In this document: in pieces, positions 33,852-44,221 of the stretch
How the letters are laid out: every line of letters starts with the position of its first letter
How positions within the stretch are numbered: the first letter of the stretch is position 1
DNA from: Novosphingobium sp. ERN07
GTDB taxonomy: Bacteria; Pseudomonadota; Alphaproteobacteria; Sphingomonadales; Sphingomonadaceae
Length of the DNA stretch: 64,000 nt
Reading direction: 5' to 3'
Assembly (NCBI RefSeq): GCF_012641335.1
Contig: NZ_JABAID010000006.1
Coordinates: 1-64,000, forward strand
Notes under the pieces: model-generated
The model's input: only the letters and a program-made list of their open reading frames with translations
What the model was told of the DNA's origin: nothing
Database searches by the model: none
Translations under genes and position numbers: made by a program

Positions 33852-35252
33852 TCACATATGGATCGGCTTGCCCGTCACCGCCATCGCGGCTTCCTTCAGC
33901 GCTTCCGAATGAGTCGGGTGCGCGTGGCAGGTGTAGGCGATGTCTTCACTCGTCGCGCCGAATTCCATTGCCTGCGCGGCCTGTGCGATCATCGTGCCGG
34001 CAACGCTGGCGATGCACCACACGCCCAGCACGCGGTCGGTCTTGGCGTCGGAGATGACCTTCACGAAACCGTCCGGTTCGTGGTTGGTCTTGGCGCGGCT
34101 GTTCGCCATCATCGGGAACTTGCCGACCTTGATCTCGCCGCGTTCCTTGGCGGCTTCTTCGGTCAGCCCCACGCCCGCGAATTCCGGCATGGTGTAGACC
34201 ACGCCCGGAATGATGTCGTGGTTCACGATGCCGGTCAGGCCAGCGATGTTCTCGGCCACGGCAATGCCTTCGTCCTCGGCCTTGTGCGCCAGCATCGGGC
34301 CGGGGATTACGTCACCGATGGCCCACACGCCGTCGACCTTGGTGGCAAAGTTGTGGTCAGTTTCGATCTGCCCGCGCGCGTTCAGCTCCAGCCCGATCTT
34401 GTCGAGGCCAAGACCGTCCACATTCGGACGGCGGCCAATCGCCACCAGCACACAATCGGCTTCGATGGTCGCTGCATCGCCACCCTTTGAAGGTTCGACG
34501 GTAAGAGTGGCTTTGCCGCCGTCGACCGCAACGCCGGTAACCTTCGTCGAAAGCTTCAGGTCCATGCCCTGCTTCTTGAAGATCTTGGCGGCTTCCTTGC
34601 GCACGTCGCCGTCCATGCCGGGCAGCAACTGGTCGAGGAATTCCACGACCGTCACCTTCGCCCCCAGACGACGCCAGACCGAACCCAGTTCCAGCCCGAT
34701 CACGCCGCCGCCGATCACCACAAGATGATCCGGCACCTTCTTGAGGCTCAGCGCACCGGTGCTGTCCACGATCACGCCTGCGTCGTTGTCGACGGTCACG
34801 CCCGGCAGCGGGGTGACGCTCGAACCCGTGGCGATCACGATGTTCTTGGCAGAAACCTTCTGCCCCGCCACGGTCACCGTGTGCGCGTCTTCGAAGTTGG
34901 CGTAACCTTTCAGCCAGGTCACCTTGTTCTTCTTGAACAGGAACTCGATGCCCTGCGTCAGACCCTTCACCGAATCCGATTTCTGCGCGAGCATCGCGTC
35001 GAGATCGAGTTCGATCTTGCCGGTCTTGATGCCGTAACCCGCAAAAGTGCCGTTCACCGCTTCGTCGAACTTTTCCGACCCGTGCAGTAGTGCCTTCGAA
35101 GGAATGCAACCCACGTTCAGGCAGGTTCCGCCCAGCGTTTCGCGCCCTTCGGCACAGGCCGTCTTGAGGCCCAGTTGCGCCGCACGGATCGCCGCGACAT
35201 AGCCGCCCGGACCGGCACCGATGACAAGGACATCGTAATCGTATTCAGCCAT
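33852..35252 (-). CDS. lpdA: Dihydrolipoyl dehydrogenase (E3)
   Basis: Encodes 466 aa. FAD motif VLVIGAGPGGYVAAIRAAQL and the redox disulfide GGTCLNVGCIPSKALL lie at the N-terminus. The NAD motif is VIGGGVIGLELGSVW, and the C-terminal catalytic pair is in HAHPTHSEALKEAAM. It reoxidises lipoyl groups of 2-oxoacid dehydrogenases. GGAGG lies upstream of the ATG at 35252. Last gene of the sucA-sucB-lpd set. Confidence 0.97.
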   Translation of the reverse strand: MAEYDYDVLVIGAGPGGYVAAIRAAQLGLKTACAEGRETLGGTCLNVGCIPSKALLHGSEKFDEAVNGTFAGYGIKTGKIELDLDAMLAQKSDSVKGLTQGIEFLFKKNKVTWLKGYANFEDAHTVTVAGQKVSAKNIVIATGSSVTPLPGVTVDNDAGVIVDSTGALSLKKVPDHLVVIGGGVIGLELGSVWRRLGAKVTVVEFLDQLLPGMDGDVRKEAAKIFKKQGMDLKLSTKVTGVAVDGGKATLTVEPSKGGDAATIEADCVLVAIGRRPNVDGLGLDKIGLELNARGQIETDHNFATKVDGVWAIGDVIPGPMLAHKAEDEGIAVAENIAGLTGIVNHDIIPGVVYTMPEFAGVGLTEEAAKERGEIKVGKFPMMANSRAKTNHEPDGFVKVISDAKTDRVLGVWCIASVAGTMIAQAAQAMEFGATSEDIAYTCHAHPTHSEALKEAAMAVTGKPIHM

Positions 35253-35273
35253 TTTCGGCCTCCGTTGCGCGAC

Positions 35274-35356
35274 CATGCTTCGACAAGCTCGGCATGAGCG
35301 GCTTTGGATTCAAGTCACAAGCACAACACCCGCTCATCCTGAGCCTGTCGAAGGAT
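35274..35356. repeat. Inverted repeat between lpdA and sucB
   Basis: ATGCTTCGACAAGCTC with GCATGAGCGG on the left is partly mirrored by CCCGCTCAT and GAGCCTGTCGAAGGATG on the right. It is an imperfect palindrome of a type frequent in sphingomonad intergenic DNA. It could modulate lpdA relative to sucAB. Confidence 0.6.
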
Positions 35357-35373
35357 GCTGCACAACATCAAAA

Positions 35374-36606
35374 TCAAAGGTCGATCAGCAACCGCGTCGG
35401 ATCTTCGATCGCTTCCTTGATGGTCTTGAGTGCCGTCACGGCCTCGCGTCCGTCAATGATACGGTGGTCGTAAGACAGCGCGATGTACATCATCGGGCGC
35501 ACCACGATCTCGCCATTGCGGACGACCGGGCGGTCTTCGATACGGTGCAGGCCGAGCACGGCCGACTGCGGCGGGTTGATGATCGGAGTGGACATAAGCC
35601 CGCCGAACACACCGCCGTTTGAGATGGTGAACGTGCCGCCTGCCATGTCGGCCATCGTCAGCGTGCCATCGCGCGCGGCCTTGCCGTAGTTCGCGATGGA
35701 TTTTTCGATGTCGGCAAAGCTCATCTTGTCGACATCGCGGACCACCGGCACGACCAGCCCGTTCGGGGCCGAGACGGCGACAGAGATGTCCACGTAGTCG
35801 AAGTAGACGATCTCATCGCCCTGGATCTGCGCGTTGACCGAAGGGATATCCTTCAGCGCCAGAACCGATGCCTTGGCGAAGAACGACATGAAGCCCAGCT
35901 TCACGCCGTGCTTCTTTTCGAACACGTCCTTGTACTTGTTGCGCGCTTCCATCACCGCGCTCATGTCCACGTCATTGAACGTGGTGAGCAAGGCGGCGGT
36001 TTCCTGCGCGCTCTTCAGGCGCTTGGCGATGGTCTGGCGCAGGCGCGTCATCTTCACGCGCTCTTCGTTGCGACCCGCAGCAGGGGCGGACGCGGCAGGC
36101 GCAGCAGCAGGAGCCGAAACCGCAGCGGCAGGCGATGCCTGCTTGGCGGCAGCGGCAGCCATCACGTCTTCCTTGGTCAGACGGCCGTCCTTGCCGGTGC
36201 CCTTCACGGTCGAAGGATCGATGCCGTATTCCAGAACCGCCCGGCGCACGGCAGGCGAAAGGGCGGCAGCTTCGCCCGAAGGTGCAGGAGCAGGCGCTTC
36301 CGAAGCCGAAGCAGGCGCAACCGGCGCTTCGGTGCGCGGGGCAGGGGCCTGTGCGCCCGCAGCCGCCACGCTGTCCTCAATCAGCGCGAGCAGCGCGCCG
36401 ACCGAAACCGTATCGCCCTCGTTCGCCACCAGCGCGCCCAGCACGCCCGCGGCAGGTGCCGGCACTTCGACCGCAACCTTGTCGGTCTCGAGGCTGACAA
36501 TTGGCTCGTCCAGCGCCACGGCTTCGCCGGGCTTCTTCAGCCACTGGCCAACGGTTGCTTCACTGACGCTTTCACCCAGCGTCGGAACCTTTACTTCAAT
36601 CGACAT
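35374..36606 (-). CDS. sucB: Dihydrolipoyllysine succinyltransferase (E2 of OGDH)
   Basis: Encodes 410 aa. The lipoyl domain holds [20 protein letters not shown] (lysine near residue 43). An alanine/proline linker follows, then the E3-binding segment [18 protein letters not shown] and the acyltransferase domain ending in [18 protein letters not shown], with the catalytic histidine. It passes succinyl groups to CoA in the 2-oxoglutarate dehydrogenase complex. It starts 28 bases after sucA. Confidence 0.97.
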   Translation of the reverse strand: MSIEVKVPTLGESVSEATVGQWLKKPGEAVALDEPIVSLETDKVAVEVPAPAAGVLGALVANEGDTVSVGALLALIEDSVAAAGAQAPAPRTEAPVAPASASEAPAPAPSGEAAALSPAVRRAVLEYGIDPSTVKGTGKDGRLTKEDVMAAAAAKQASPAAAVSAPAAAPAASAPAAGRNEERVKMTRLRQTIAKRLKSAQETAALLTTFNDVDMSAVMEARNKYKDVFEKKHGVKLGFMSFFAKASVLALKDIPSVNAQIQGDEIVYFDYVDISVAVSAPNGLVVPVVRDVDKMSFADIEKSIANYGKAARDGTLTMADMAGGTFTISNGGVFGGLMSTPIINPPQSAVLGLHRIEDRPVVRNGEIVVRPMMYIALSYDHRIIDGREAVTALKTIKEAIEDPTRLLIDL

Positions 36607-36634
36607 AATTCATGTTCCTCGGGGAGAAGGAAAA

Positions 36635-39487
36635 TCAGTTCTTCTTTTGGCGACGGATTTCACCACGCACCGAAAGACCCAGCGCATCGGCGACAAGCGC
36701 GCCCTGTTCGCTGGCGTGACGGCTGGCGAGGCCCGTTGCAGGCGATGCGGCGGCATGGCGTCCGGCATAGCGCGGGCGTTCGACCTTGCTCTTGGCAGCC
36801 TTGAGCGATTCCTCGATCAGCGGTTCAACGAAGAACCACGAACCGTTGTTCCGCGGCTCCTCCTGACACCACACCACTTCTTCCAGATTGTTCATGCGCG
36901 AAAGGCGCAGGGCCAGCGGTTCGCCGGGGAAGGGGTAGAGCTGTTCGAGACGGATGATCTGCGTATCGGTGATCCCGGCTGCATCGCGCGCTTCGATCAG
37001 GTCATAGGCGACCTTGCCCGAACACAGCACCACGCGCTTCGTGTCCTTGTCTGACGACGGATTGGTGTCGGACAGGATGCGCATGAAGTGCCCATCACCG
37101 ATGAAGTCCGAAGCGACCGACTTTGCCAGCGGATGGCGCAGCAGGCTTTTGGGCGTCATGATGATCAGCGGCTTGCGGAACGGGCGGTGCATCTGCCGGC
37201 GAAGCACGTGGAAGTAGTTGGCCGGGGTGGTGATGTTGCACACCTGGATGTTGTCTTCAGCGCAAAGCTGCAGATAACGCTCCATGCGGGCAGACGAGTG
37301 CTCCGGTCCCTGACCTTCGTAGCCGTGCGGCAGCAGCATGACGAGGCCATTGGCGCGCAGCCACTTGGCTTCGGATGCGGCAATGTACTGGTCGATCACG
37401 ATCTGCGCGCCGTTGGCGAAATCGCCAAACTGCGCTTCCCACAGCACAAGGCTCTTCGGGTCGGCGCTGGCATAGCCATATTCGAAGCCCAGCACGCCAT
37501 ATTCCGAAAGCGTGGAATCCAGCACTTCGAACGTGCCGTGCGGCAGCGTTTTCAGCGGCACGAACTTGCGCTCATCCTTCTGATCGACCCACACCGCATG
37601 GCGCTGGCTGAACGTGCCGCGCCCGCAGTCCTGCCCGGAAAGACGCACCCCATAACCTTCGGTGACGAGGCTGCCGAAAGCGAGCGCTTCACCGGTTGCC
37701 CAGTCGAAGCCTTGACCGGTGGCGAACATCTCGCGCTTGGCGTCGATCACGCGGCCCAGCGTCTTGTGGACGGTCAGGTCGTCGGGCACCGTGGTCAGCG
37801 TGCGGCCAAGGCTGTCGAACAGTTTCTGGTCGATGCCGGTGGGCACGTTGCGGCGCGCGGTAACCGGATCGGCAGGCTTGTTCAGCCCCGACCAGCGACC
37901 GCCGAACCAATCGGCCTCGTTGGCCTTGTAGCCCTTGGACGCTTCGAACTCGGTTTCCAGCGTCGCGGTGAAGTGGCTTTCGATCTCGCCCTTGTAGTTG
38001 GCGTCGATTACGCCCTCGGCCACAAGGCGCTTGGCGTAGATGTCGCTCACGCCCGGATGCTGGCGAATCTTGGCATACATCAGCGGCTGCGTGAACGACG
38101 GCTCGTCGCCTTCGTTGTGGCCGAAGCGGCGATAGCACCACATGTCCACCACGATATCGCGGCCAAACTTCTGGCGGTAATCGATCGCCATCTTGCAGGC
38201 GAAGGTCACGGCTTCGGGATCATCGCCATTCACGTGCAGGATTGGGGCCTGAACGCCCTTCGCCACGTCCGAAGGATAGGGCGACCCGCGCGAGAACTGC
38301 GGGCTGGTGGTGAAGCCGATCTGGTTGTTGATGATGAAGTGGATGCAGCCGCCGGTGTTATAACCGCGCACGCCAGAAAGGCCGAAGCATTCCCACACAA
38401 TGCCCTGGCCTGCAAAGGCCGCGTCGCCGTGGATCAGCACCGGCAGCACCTGCTTGTGGCGCGCATCGGGGCCGACATCGTCACCGATATCATCGCGGAA
38501 AACCTGCTGCGCCCGAACCTTGCCCAGCACGATCGGGTCCACCGTTTCAAGGTGCGAAGGGTTGGGCACAAGGCTCATGTGCACCTTCGTCCCGTCAAAC
38601 TCGCGGTCGGTGCTGGTGCCGAGGTGATACTTCACGTCGCCCGAACCGCCCACATCCTGCGGGTTGGCGGTGCCACCTGAAAATTCGTGGAAGATCACGC
38701 GATACGGCTTGGCCATCACGTTGGCCAGCACGTTCAGACGGCCACGGTGGGCCATGCCATAAACGATTTCGCGCACGCCCAGCTGGCCGCCATACTTGAT
38801 CACGGCTTCCAGCGCGGGAATCATCGATTCTCCACCGTCGAGGCCAAAGCGCTTGGTGCCGACGTACTTCTTGCCGAGAAACTTTTCGTACTGCTCACCA
38901 CGCACCACGGCGGCAAGGATCGCCTTCTTGCCATTGGGGGTGAAGTCTACGGACTTGTCGCCGCCTTCGATGCGGTCCTGGATGAAGCGGCGCTCCTCCA
39001 CGTCGGCAATGTGCATGTATTCAAAGCCGATGTGCCCGCAATAATTCGCGCGCAGGATCGCCACCAGCTCGTTCAGTGTCGCCCATTCAAGGCCCAGCAC
39101 GCCACCGATATAGACTTTGCGGTTCATGTCGGCCGCGGCGAAGCCGTGGTATTCGGGCGAAATGTCGGCAGGCAGCTTCTGGCGCGCAAGACCCAGCGGA
39201 TCGAGATCGGCGGCAAGGTGCCCACGCACGCGATAGGTGCGGATCAGCGTCATCGCGCGGATGGAATCCATCGCGGCCTGCTGCAGCGCGCCTTCATCAA
39301 GCGGCGCGCCGGCCTTCTTCGCGGACTTTCCGATAGCGAGCTTGAGCGCCATCGGGTCCATCGCCTGCGTCAGGTCATCGCCAGCGGCGGCATCGGTGAT
39401 CGGCCAGCGCTTGCTTGCCCACGAAGGGCCGGGCTGCGGACCTTCCTGCGAAGGATCGACATCAAAATCGTGCAGTTCAGAACCCAT
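36635..39487 (-). CDS. sucA: 2-oxoglutarate dehydrogenase E1
   Basis: Encodes 950 aa, usual length. Thiamine diphosphate motif GDAAFAGQGIVWECFGLS, plus EIVYGMAHRGRLNVLANVM (shown in part) and NQIGFTTSPQFSRG. It decarboxylates 2-oxoglutarate. ATG at 39487 has AAGGAG six bases before it; an in-frame TTG at 39493 lies inside this site. First gene of the sucA-sucB-lpd run. Confidence 0.97.
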   Translation of the reverse strand: MGSELHDFDVDPSQEGPQPGPSWASKRWPITDAAAGDDLTQAMDPMALKLAIGKSAKKAGAPLDEGALQQAAMDSIRAMTLIRTYRVRGHLAADLDPLGLARQKLPADISPEYHGFAAADMNRKVYIGGVLGLEWATLNELVAILRANYCGHIGFEYMHIADVEERRFIQDRIEGGDKSVDFTPNGKKAILAAVVRGEQYEKFLGKKYVGTKRFGLDGGESMIPALEAVIKYGGQLGVREIVYGMAHRGRLNVLANVMAKPYRVIFHEFSGGTANPQDVGGSGDVKYHLGTSTDREFDGTKVHMSLVPNPSHLETVDPIVLGKVRAQQVFRDDIGDDVGPDARHKQVLPVLIHGDAAFAGQGIVWECFGLSGVRGYNTGGCIHFIINNQIGFTTSPQFSRGSPYPSDVAKGVQAPILHVNGDDPEAVTFACKMAIDYRQKFGRDIVVDMWCYRRFGHNEGDEPSFTQPLMYAKIRQHPGVSDIYAKRLVAEGVIDANYKGEIESHFTATLETEFEASKGYKANEADWFGGRWSGLNKPADPVTARRNVPTGIDQKLFDSLGRTLTTVPDDLTVHKTLGRVIDAKREMFATGQGFDWATGEALAFGSLVTEGYGVRLSGQDCGRGTFSQRHAVWVDQKDERKFVPLKTLPHGTFEVLDSTLSEYGVLGFEYGYASADPKSLVLWEAQFGDFANGAQIVIDQYIAASEAKWLRANGLVMLLPHGYEGQGPEHSSARMERYLQLCAEDNIQVCNITTPANYFHVLRRQMHRPFRKPLIIMTPKSLLRHPLAKSVASDFIGDGHFMRILSDTNPSSDKDTKRVVLCSGKVAYDLIEARDAAGITDTQIIRLEQLYPFPGEPLALRLSRMNNLEEVVWCQEEPRNNGSWFFVEPLIEESLKAAKSKVERPRYAGRHAAASPATGLASRHASEQGALVADALGLSVRGEIRRQKKN

Positions 39488-39655
39488 TACCAACTCCTTG
39501 TCCCCCCGGGGAGGATGGGGGCTTCGGACAATTCTCCGTCCCGCACTTCATGCGGAACCGACCCTTCCGGCGCGCTGAACAGGCCAACGCACAAAAATCC
39601 ATGAATACGGCAGGCCATTTGTCGTTTCAGCCGCCTACCGGAAAAACTTGAAGCA

Positions 39656-39698
39656 ACCGCCCGGCAGCCCCCTACGCAAGGTTGCCTATCCGGGCGGT
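39656..39698 (-). repeat. Stem-loop between sucA and sucD
   Basis: ACCGCCCGG and CCGGGCGGT face each other, with an inner GCAACC/GGTTGC pair. No T-run follows, so it is not a clear terminator. It may separate sucD and sucA expression. Confidence 0.4.
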
Positions 39699-39711
39699 AG
39701 CATCTGCGCGA

Positions 39712-40602
39712 TCAGACGCGCTCTTTCAGCACTTCGGCCAGCGTTTCGCCCAGAAGCGAAGGCGAGGACGAAACCTTGATTCCAGCAGCTTCCATCGCCG
39801 CGATCTTGCTTTCCGCATCGCCCTTGCCGCCCGAAACGATAGCGCCAGCATGGCCCATGCGGCGGCCCGGAGGTGCCGTGCGGCCCGCGATGAAGCCAGC
39901 CATCGGCTTCTTGCGGCCACGCTTGGCTTCGTCGATCAGAAACTGCGCGGCCTGTTCTTCCGCATCGCCGCCGATTTCACCGATCATGATGATCGACTTG
40001 GTGGCGTCGTCGGCAAGGAACAGTTCCAGCACGTCGATGAAGTTGGTGCCGTTCACCGGATCGCCGCCGATGCCCACAGCCGTGGTCTGGCCAAGGCCGA
40101 TGGCCGAGGTCTGGAACACAGCTTCATAGGTCAGCGTGCCCGAACGCGAAACAACGCCGACCGAACCTTCCTTGAAGATCGAACCCGGCATGATGCCGAT
40201 CTTGCACTGGTTCGGCGTCAGCACGCCGGGGCAGTTCGGGCCGATCAGGCGGCTCTTCGAACCCGAAAGGGCGCGCTTTACCTTCACCATGTCCAGCACC
40301 GGAACGCCTTCGGTGATCGCCACGATCAGTTCCATCTCGGCGTCGATCGCTTCGAGGATCGCGTCGGCGCAGCCCGAAGGCGGCACGTAGATGCACGATG
40401 CGGTCGCGCCAGTCGCAGCCTTGGCTTCGGCCACGGTGTTGAACTGGGGCAGGCCGATGTGGTCGGTGCCGCCCTTGCCAGGCGTCACGCCGCCAACCAT
40501 CTGCGTGCCGTAATCCAGCGCGGCCTGCGTGTGGAAGCTGCCGGTCTTGCCGGTCATCCCCTGGGTGATGACCTTTGTGTTCTTGTCGACGAGAATGCTC
40601 AT
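39712..40602 (-). CDS. sucD: Succinyl-CoA synthetase alpha subunit
   Basis: Encodes 296 aa. CoA-binding motifs: [19 protein letters not shown] and [19 protein letters not shown]; the phosphohistidine region [20 protein letters not shown]. It works with SucC to make ATP or GTP from succinyl-CoA. sucC, usually its direct neighbour, is not here; mdh is instead. GGAAAGGAA precedes the ATG. Confidence 0.97.
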   Translation of the reverse strand: MSILVDKNTKVITQGMTGKTGSFHTQAALDYGTQMVGGVTPGKGGTDHIGLPQFNTVAEAKAATGATASCIYVPPSGCADAILEAIDAEMELIVAITEGVPVLDMVKVKRALSGSKSRLIGPNCPGVLTPNQCKIGIMPGSIFKEGSVGVVSRSGTLTYEAVFQTSAIGLGQTTAVGIGGDPVNGTNFIDVLELFLADDATKSIIMIGEIGGDAEEQAAQFLIDEAKRGRKKPMAGFIAGRTAPPGRRMGHAGAIVSGGKGDAESKIAAMEAAGIKVSSSPSLLGETLAEVLKERV

Positions 40603-40717
40603 GTCGTTCCTTTCCGGTGCTGCCTTCCGTCACGCGCCAGATTTGCGTGAAGGAAGGCTCTGCAGTCAGGTGGCCCCAGGGGAGGATGAGGCGCAACTGT
40701 CAAATCGTGTCAGAAAA

Positions 40718-41683
<966 letters not shown>

Positions 41684-41910
41684 CTACGGTCCTTTTCCGT
41701 GCGCGGGGACAAGCATACAGATGCCAGTAGAGCTTTCGCCCAAGCCCTCCCGTGCCCCGCGAGACAGGAAAGTTCTGGCAGAATGACTCGGCCCCTAAGC
41801 CCGCGTGCAGACGAATGCAACCGCGAAAAACGGCTAGTTTCCGGGTTTTTGCGATAACAGTTCGCAATAGCAAAAGTGACAGGGCGGCGCCATGTCTTGT
41901 AGTCTGCTAG

Positions 41911-41978
41911 CCCGCGCAGGCGGGGGCCTCAGGAGGCTTGCTGTAGGGTTGCGTAACACGCCTGAGGCGCGGGGGAGC
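41911..41978. repeat. Palindromic repeat, family C
   Basis: CCCGCGCAGGCGGGGGCCTC and GCCTGAGGCGCGGGGGA bound a middle that contains TTGCGTAACA. The same plan recurs at 46147, 48160, 49456, 58962 and 61361. Upstream of mdh, no gene spans the copy. Confidence 0.85.
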
Positions 41979-41997
41979 ACAATCTGTACAACCCATC

Positions 41998-42031
41998 GAA
42001 AAAGCCCCGGCGTTTCCACCGGGGCTTTTTT
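41998..42031 (-). terminator. Intrinsic terminator for the gene at 42057
   Basis: AAAAAGCCCCGG, a short loop, then CCGGGGCTTTTTT. It is symmetrical and could end transcripts from both sides. It lies 26 bases beyond the stop of the minus-strand gene at 42057, and about 320 bases upstream of mdh. Confidence 0.9.
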
Positions 42032-42056
42032 GGTTCCTCTCCGCAGGTCGGGGAAA

Positions 42057-42326
42057 TCAGCTATGCCGTCGCGCCTTGAAGTCGCGTGCCATCCGCCGGT
42101 CGAGCGTATTGCAGACTTCCAGCCAAAAGCCGCTGCGGGTCGTATCGCCGCCGGCCTCTGCGATCGCTGCCGCATCGCGCGCCCTTGCTGCCGCCGAAAA
42201 GCCGTGCGCAGCAAACAGTCGCAGCGCGGTGTCGAGCGCATCGCTTTGCTGCGCCCACGATCCGCTCCAGCCTTCCGCATTGTCGTTCACCGCCCGCAAA
42301 TGCCGCCCCAGCACGGGGCGCGCCAT
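42057..42326 (-). CDS. Hypothetical 89-aa protein
   Basis: Begins MARPVLGRHLRAVNDNAEGW, a start often seen in small alphaproteobacterial proteins (RHLRxVNDN). The rest is helical with many alanines and ends in NTLDRRMARDFKARRHS. No family is recognised. Another ATG at 42368 would add 14 residues. An intrinsic terminator follows it. Confidence 0.65.
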   Translation of the reverse strand: MARPVLGRHLRAVNDNAEGWSGSWAQQSDALDTALRLFAAHGFSAAARARDAAAIAEAGGDTTRSGFWLEVCNTLDRRMARDFKARRHS

Positions 42327-42526
42327 GCAGGGGGAAATTATTCCGTATCGAGGGGCAAATCGCACCATATTCCGTCGCTTCTCCTCAGCAGCCCGAAAAA
42401 CGCCCCGGACTGCTCTCCACAGCCACCGCTCTACGCAATGCGGACTAAGAGTGTGTTCGATGACAGGGTAAAGGAAGCGGTAATCACCTTATACGAAAGG
42501 CTTTTGCGGCAAGCTGTGTTGAGCGC

Positions 42527-43750
42527 TCAGGCTCCCGGCTGCGCGATCCACTGGCTTGCGCTTTCGTGCCCCGGCAGCACCGATCCGCTGCCCGAAGCCG
42601 GAGCCTCGCCCGCGCGCGAGGTTGAGTTTGCACCCGGCGCTGCAAGGCCCGGCAATCCCTGCGCCCGGAACACGGCATCGCCGCCGCGCTGCAAAAGGGG
42701 CGCAGCATATGCGGGGGCAGGGGCATCCGCAATGGTTGCTGCCGCCGCGATCTTGCCCGCCTCGAACGCCTTTTCCAGCGCCAGCGGATCGGCAATGTCT
42801 GCGGGCGAGGGCGTCCATGTGCGCGGATGCGGCGCGGCGATCGGCTCGCTCCCGGCATAACGCGCGGTAAAGGCCGATGGCTTACCGGCAGCGCCCGCCC
42901 AGTTGTAGAACCGGTGCGCACCAATCGTGCCGATAAAGGCAAGGCTCGGCGCCCAATAAGGATGCACCGCTGTTGTGTGATAGTGCGTGGCAAGGCCGAC
43001 CGGTGCATAGACGTTGCCCGCCAGCGCATCGGCTGCCACTCGCCGCGCGCGGTCCCAGAACGCCTTCATCGGCTTGCGCGCCAGCGATCCGTCGCACGCG
43101 AACGAGAACTGGCATCCGGGGCGTTCCGACCCTTGATAGACTACACCGCACACCGTGTTCGGCCAAGCCGGATGCGCCACGCGGTTCAACACCACTTGGG
43201 CAACCGCGCGCTGCCCGGCGTCCGGCTCGCTCGCCGCTTCGTAGTAGATCGCGGTGGTCAGGCACTGCAAAGCACGCCAACGGTCTTCGCTCGTGCCGGT
43301 GGCCAGAATCGGGCGTCCAGTACCGATGTCGGCATCGCTCTTGCTCTGATCCCACTTGGCTTGCGCCTCGGTCGGCTCGATCAGCCCGCTGCCTTCCGCA
43401 TCCAGCCAGTAGAACGCCGATCCCGGAAAGCTGTCGCCCCCGCGTTCGAACGGTTGCAGCCCGGCCATCTGCACGCGCGCAGTCGCGGCCTGAACGCCGC
43501 CCGGCTCGCCCCAGCCAATCGGCCCCAGCACCGTGGCCAGCAGCCCGAACATCGCCACGCCCGCCAACCGCTGCCGCATCACTGATGGTGCGCGTAGAGC
43601 GCGCCGGATGGAGCGCATGTCACGCCGTCGGATGCGGCCTGCAAAATCGCGGGGTTGCGGCTCTGCTACCATTACCGGGCCAGACACGATCGCACCTTCC
43701 CGCGCGGAGGCGGGCAGCACAATCGGCCGATAGGCGATCTCAAGAGGCAT
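42527..43750 (-). CDS. Cell wall hydrolase, SleB family
   Basis: Encodes 407 aa. An N-terminal stretch with a hydrophobic helix (GVAMFGLLATVLGPIGW) precedes the hydrolase domain: CLTTAIYYEAASEPDAGQRA, VAQVVLNRVAHPAWPNTVCG and CQFSFACDG, then ATHYHTTAVHPYWAPSL. SleB-type enzymes are lytic transglycosylases or amidases that act on peptidoglycan; outside spore formers they serve in wall turnover. The C-terminal region is low-complexity and alanine-rich. Divergent from the B12 riboswitch. Confidence 0.9.
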   Translation of the reverse strand: MPLEIAYRPIVLPASAREGAIVSGPVMVAEPQPRDFAGRIRRRDMRSIRRALRAPSVMRQRLAGVAMFGLLATVLGPIGWGEPGGVQAATARVQMAGLQPFERGGDSFPGSAFYWLDAEGSGLIEPTEAQAKWDQSKSDADIGTGRPILATGTSEDRWRALQCLTTAIYYEAASEPDAGQRAVAQVVLNRVAHPAWPNTVCGVVYQGSERPGCQFSFACDGSLARKPMKAFWDRARRVAADALAGNVYAPVGLATHYHTTAVHPYWAPSLAFIGTIGAHRFYNWAGAAGKPSAFTARYAGSEPIAAPHPRTWTPSPADIADPLALEKAFEAGKIAAAATIADAPAPAYAAPLLQRGGDAVFRAQGLPGLAAPGANSTSRAGEAPASGSGSVLPGHESASQWIAQPGA

Positions 43751-43909
43751 GGTGGCAGCGAAAATCCCGGTAATTCCTCTATCCCGCTAATCCTTTGGGT
43801 CCCCGCGCGCATCCGCGCTTTTCCCGCTGTCCCGATGCGGCACATCCCCCTTCGATCCGGTTAACCTGCCCCAAAGACCATTCTCGCCGTTGCAGTACAG
43901 CAAAGTTCC

Positions 43910-44096
43910 CGCTAGGGGCCGGGCAGACGCCAACGGTGCCCGCTCCTTGCGGGCTGAGAGGGAAGCCGGTTCCAATCCGGCGCTGCCCCCGCAACTGTAA
44001 CCGGATAGCGCGTCGCCCATTGATGCCACTGGTGCGGGTCTACTCGCGCTGGGAAGGCGGGCGACGAGCGATGACCCGGGAGCCAGGAGACCTGCC
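43910..44096 (+). promoter_or_regulatory. Cobalamin (adenosylcobalamin) riboswitch
   Basis: Conserved elements appear in order: GGTGCCC, CTGAGAGGGAA, AATCCGGCGCTGCCCCCGC, AACTGTAA and the B12 box GCCAGGAGACCTGCC at 44082-44096. This is the cobalamin aptamer. It precedes btuB by about 125 bases; when B12 is bound, expression of the uptake genes should fall. Confidence 0.95.
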
Positions 44097-44221
44097 GATG
44101 GTAGTCGTTCCGCGACCGGGCGGGGTGTACCGGGCGCACGCGACGAGGCGCGCCTATTGCATGGCCCAGCGCACCTCTCGCCATGAACGGCAGTAACCGT
44201 TCGTGGCCTGAGGACCGTCTT

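Noticed and set aside
37088..38680. 530-codon open frame on the plus strand
   Set aside because: Antisense to sucA, whose motifs are certain; no recognisable protein features.
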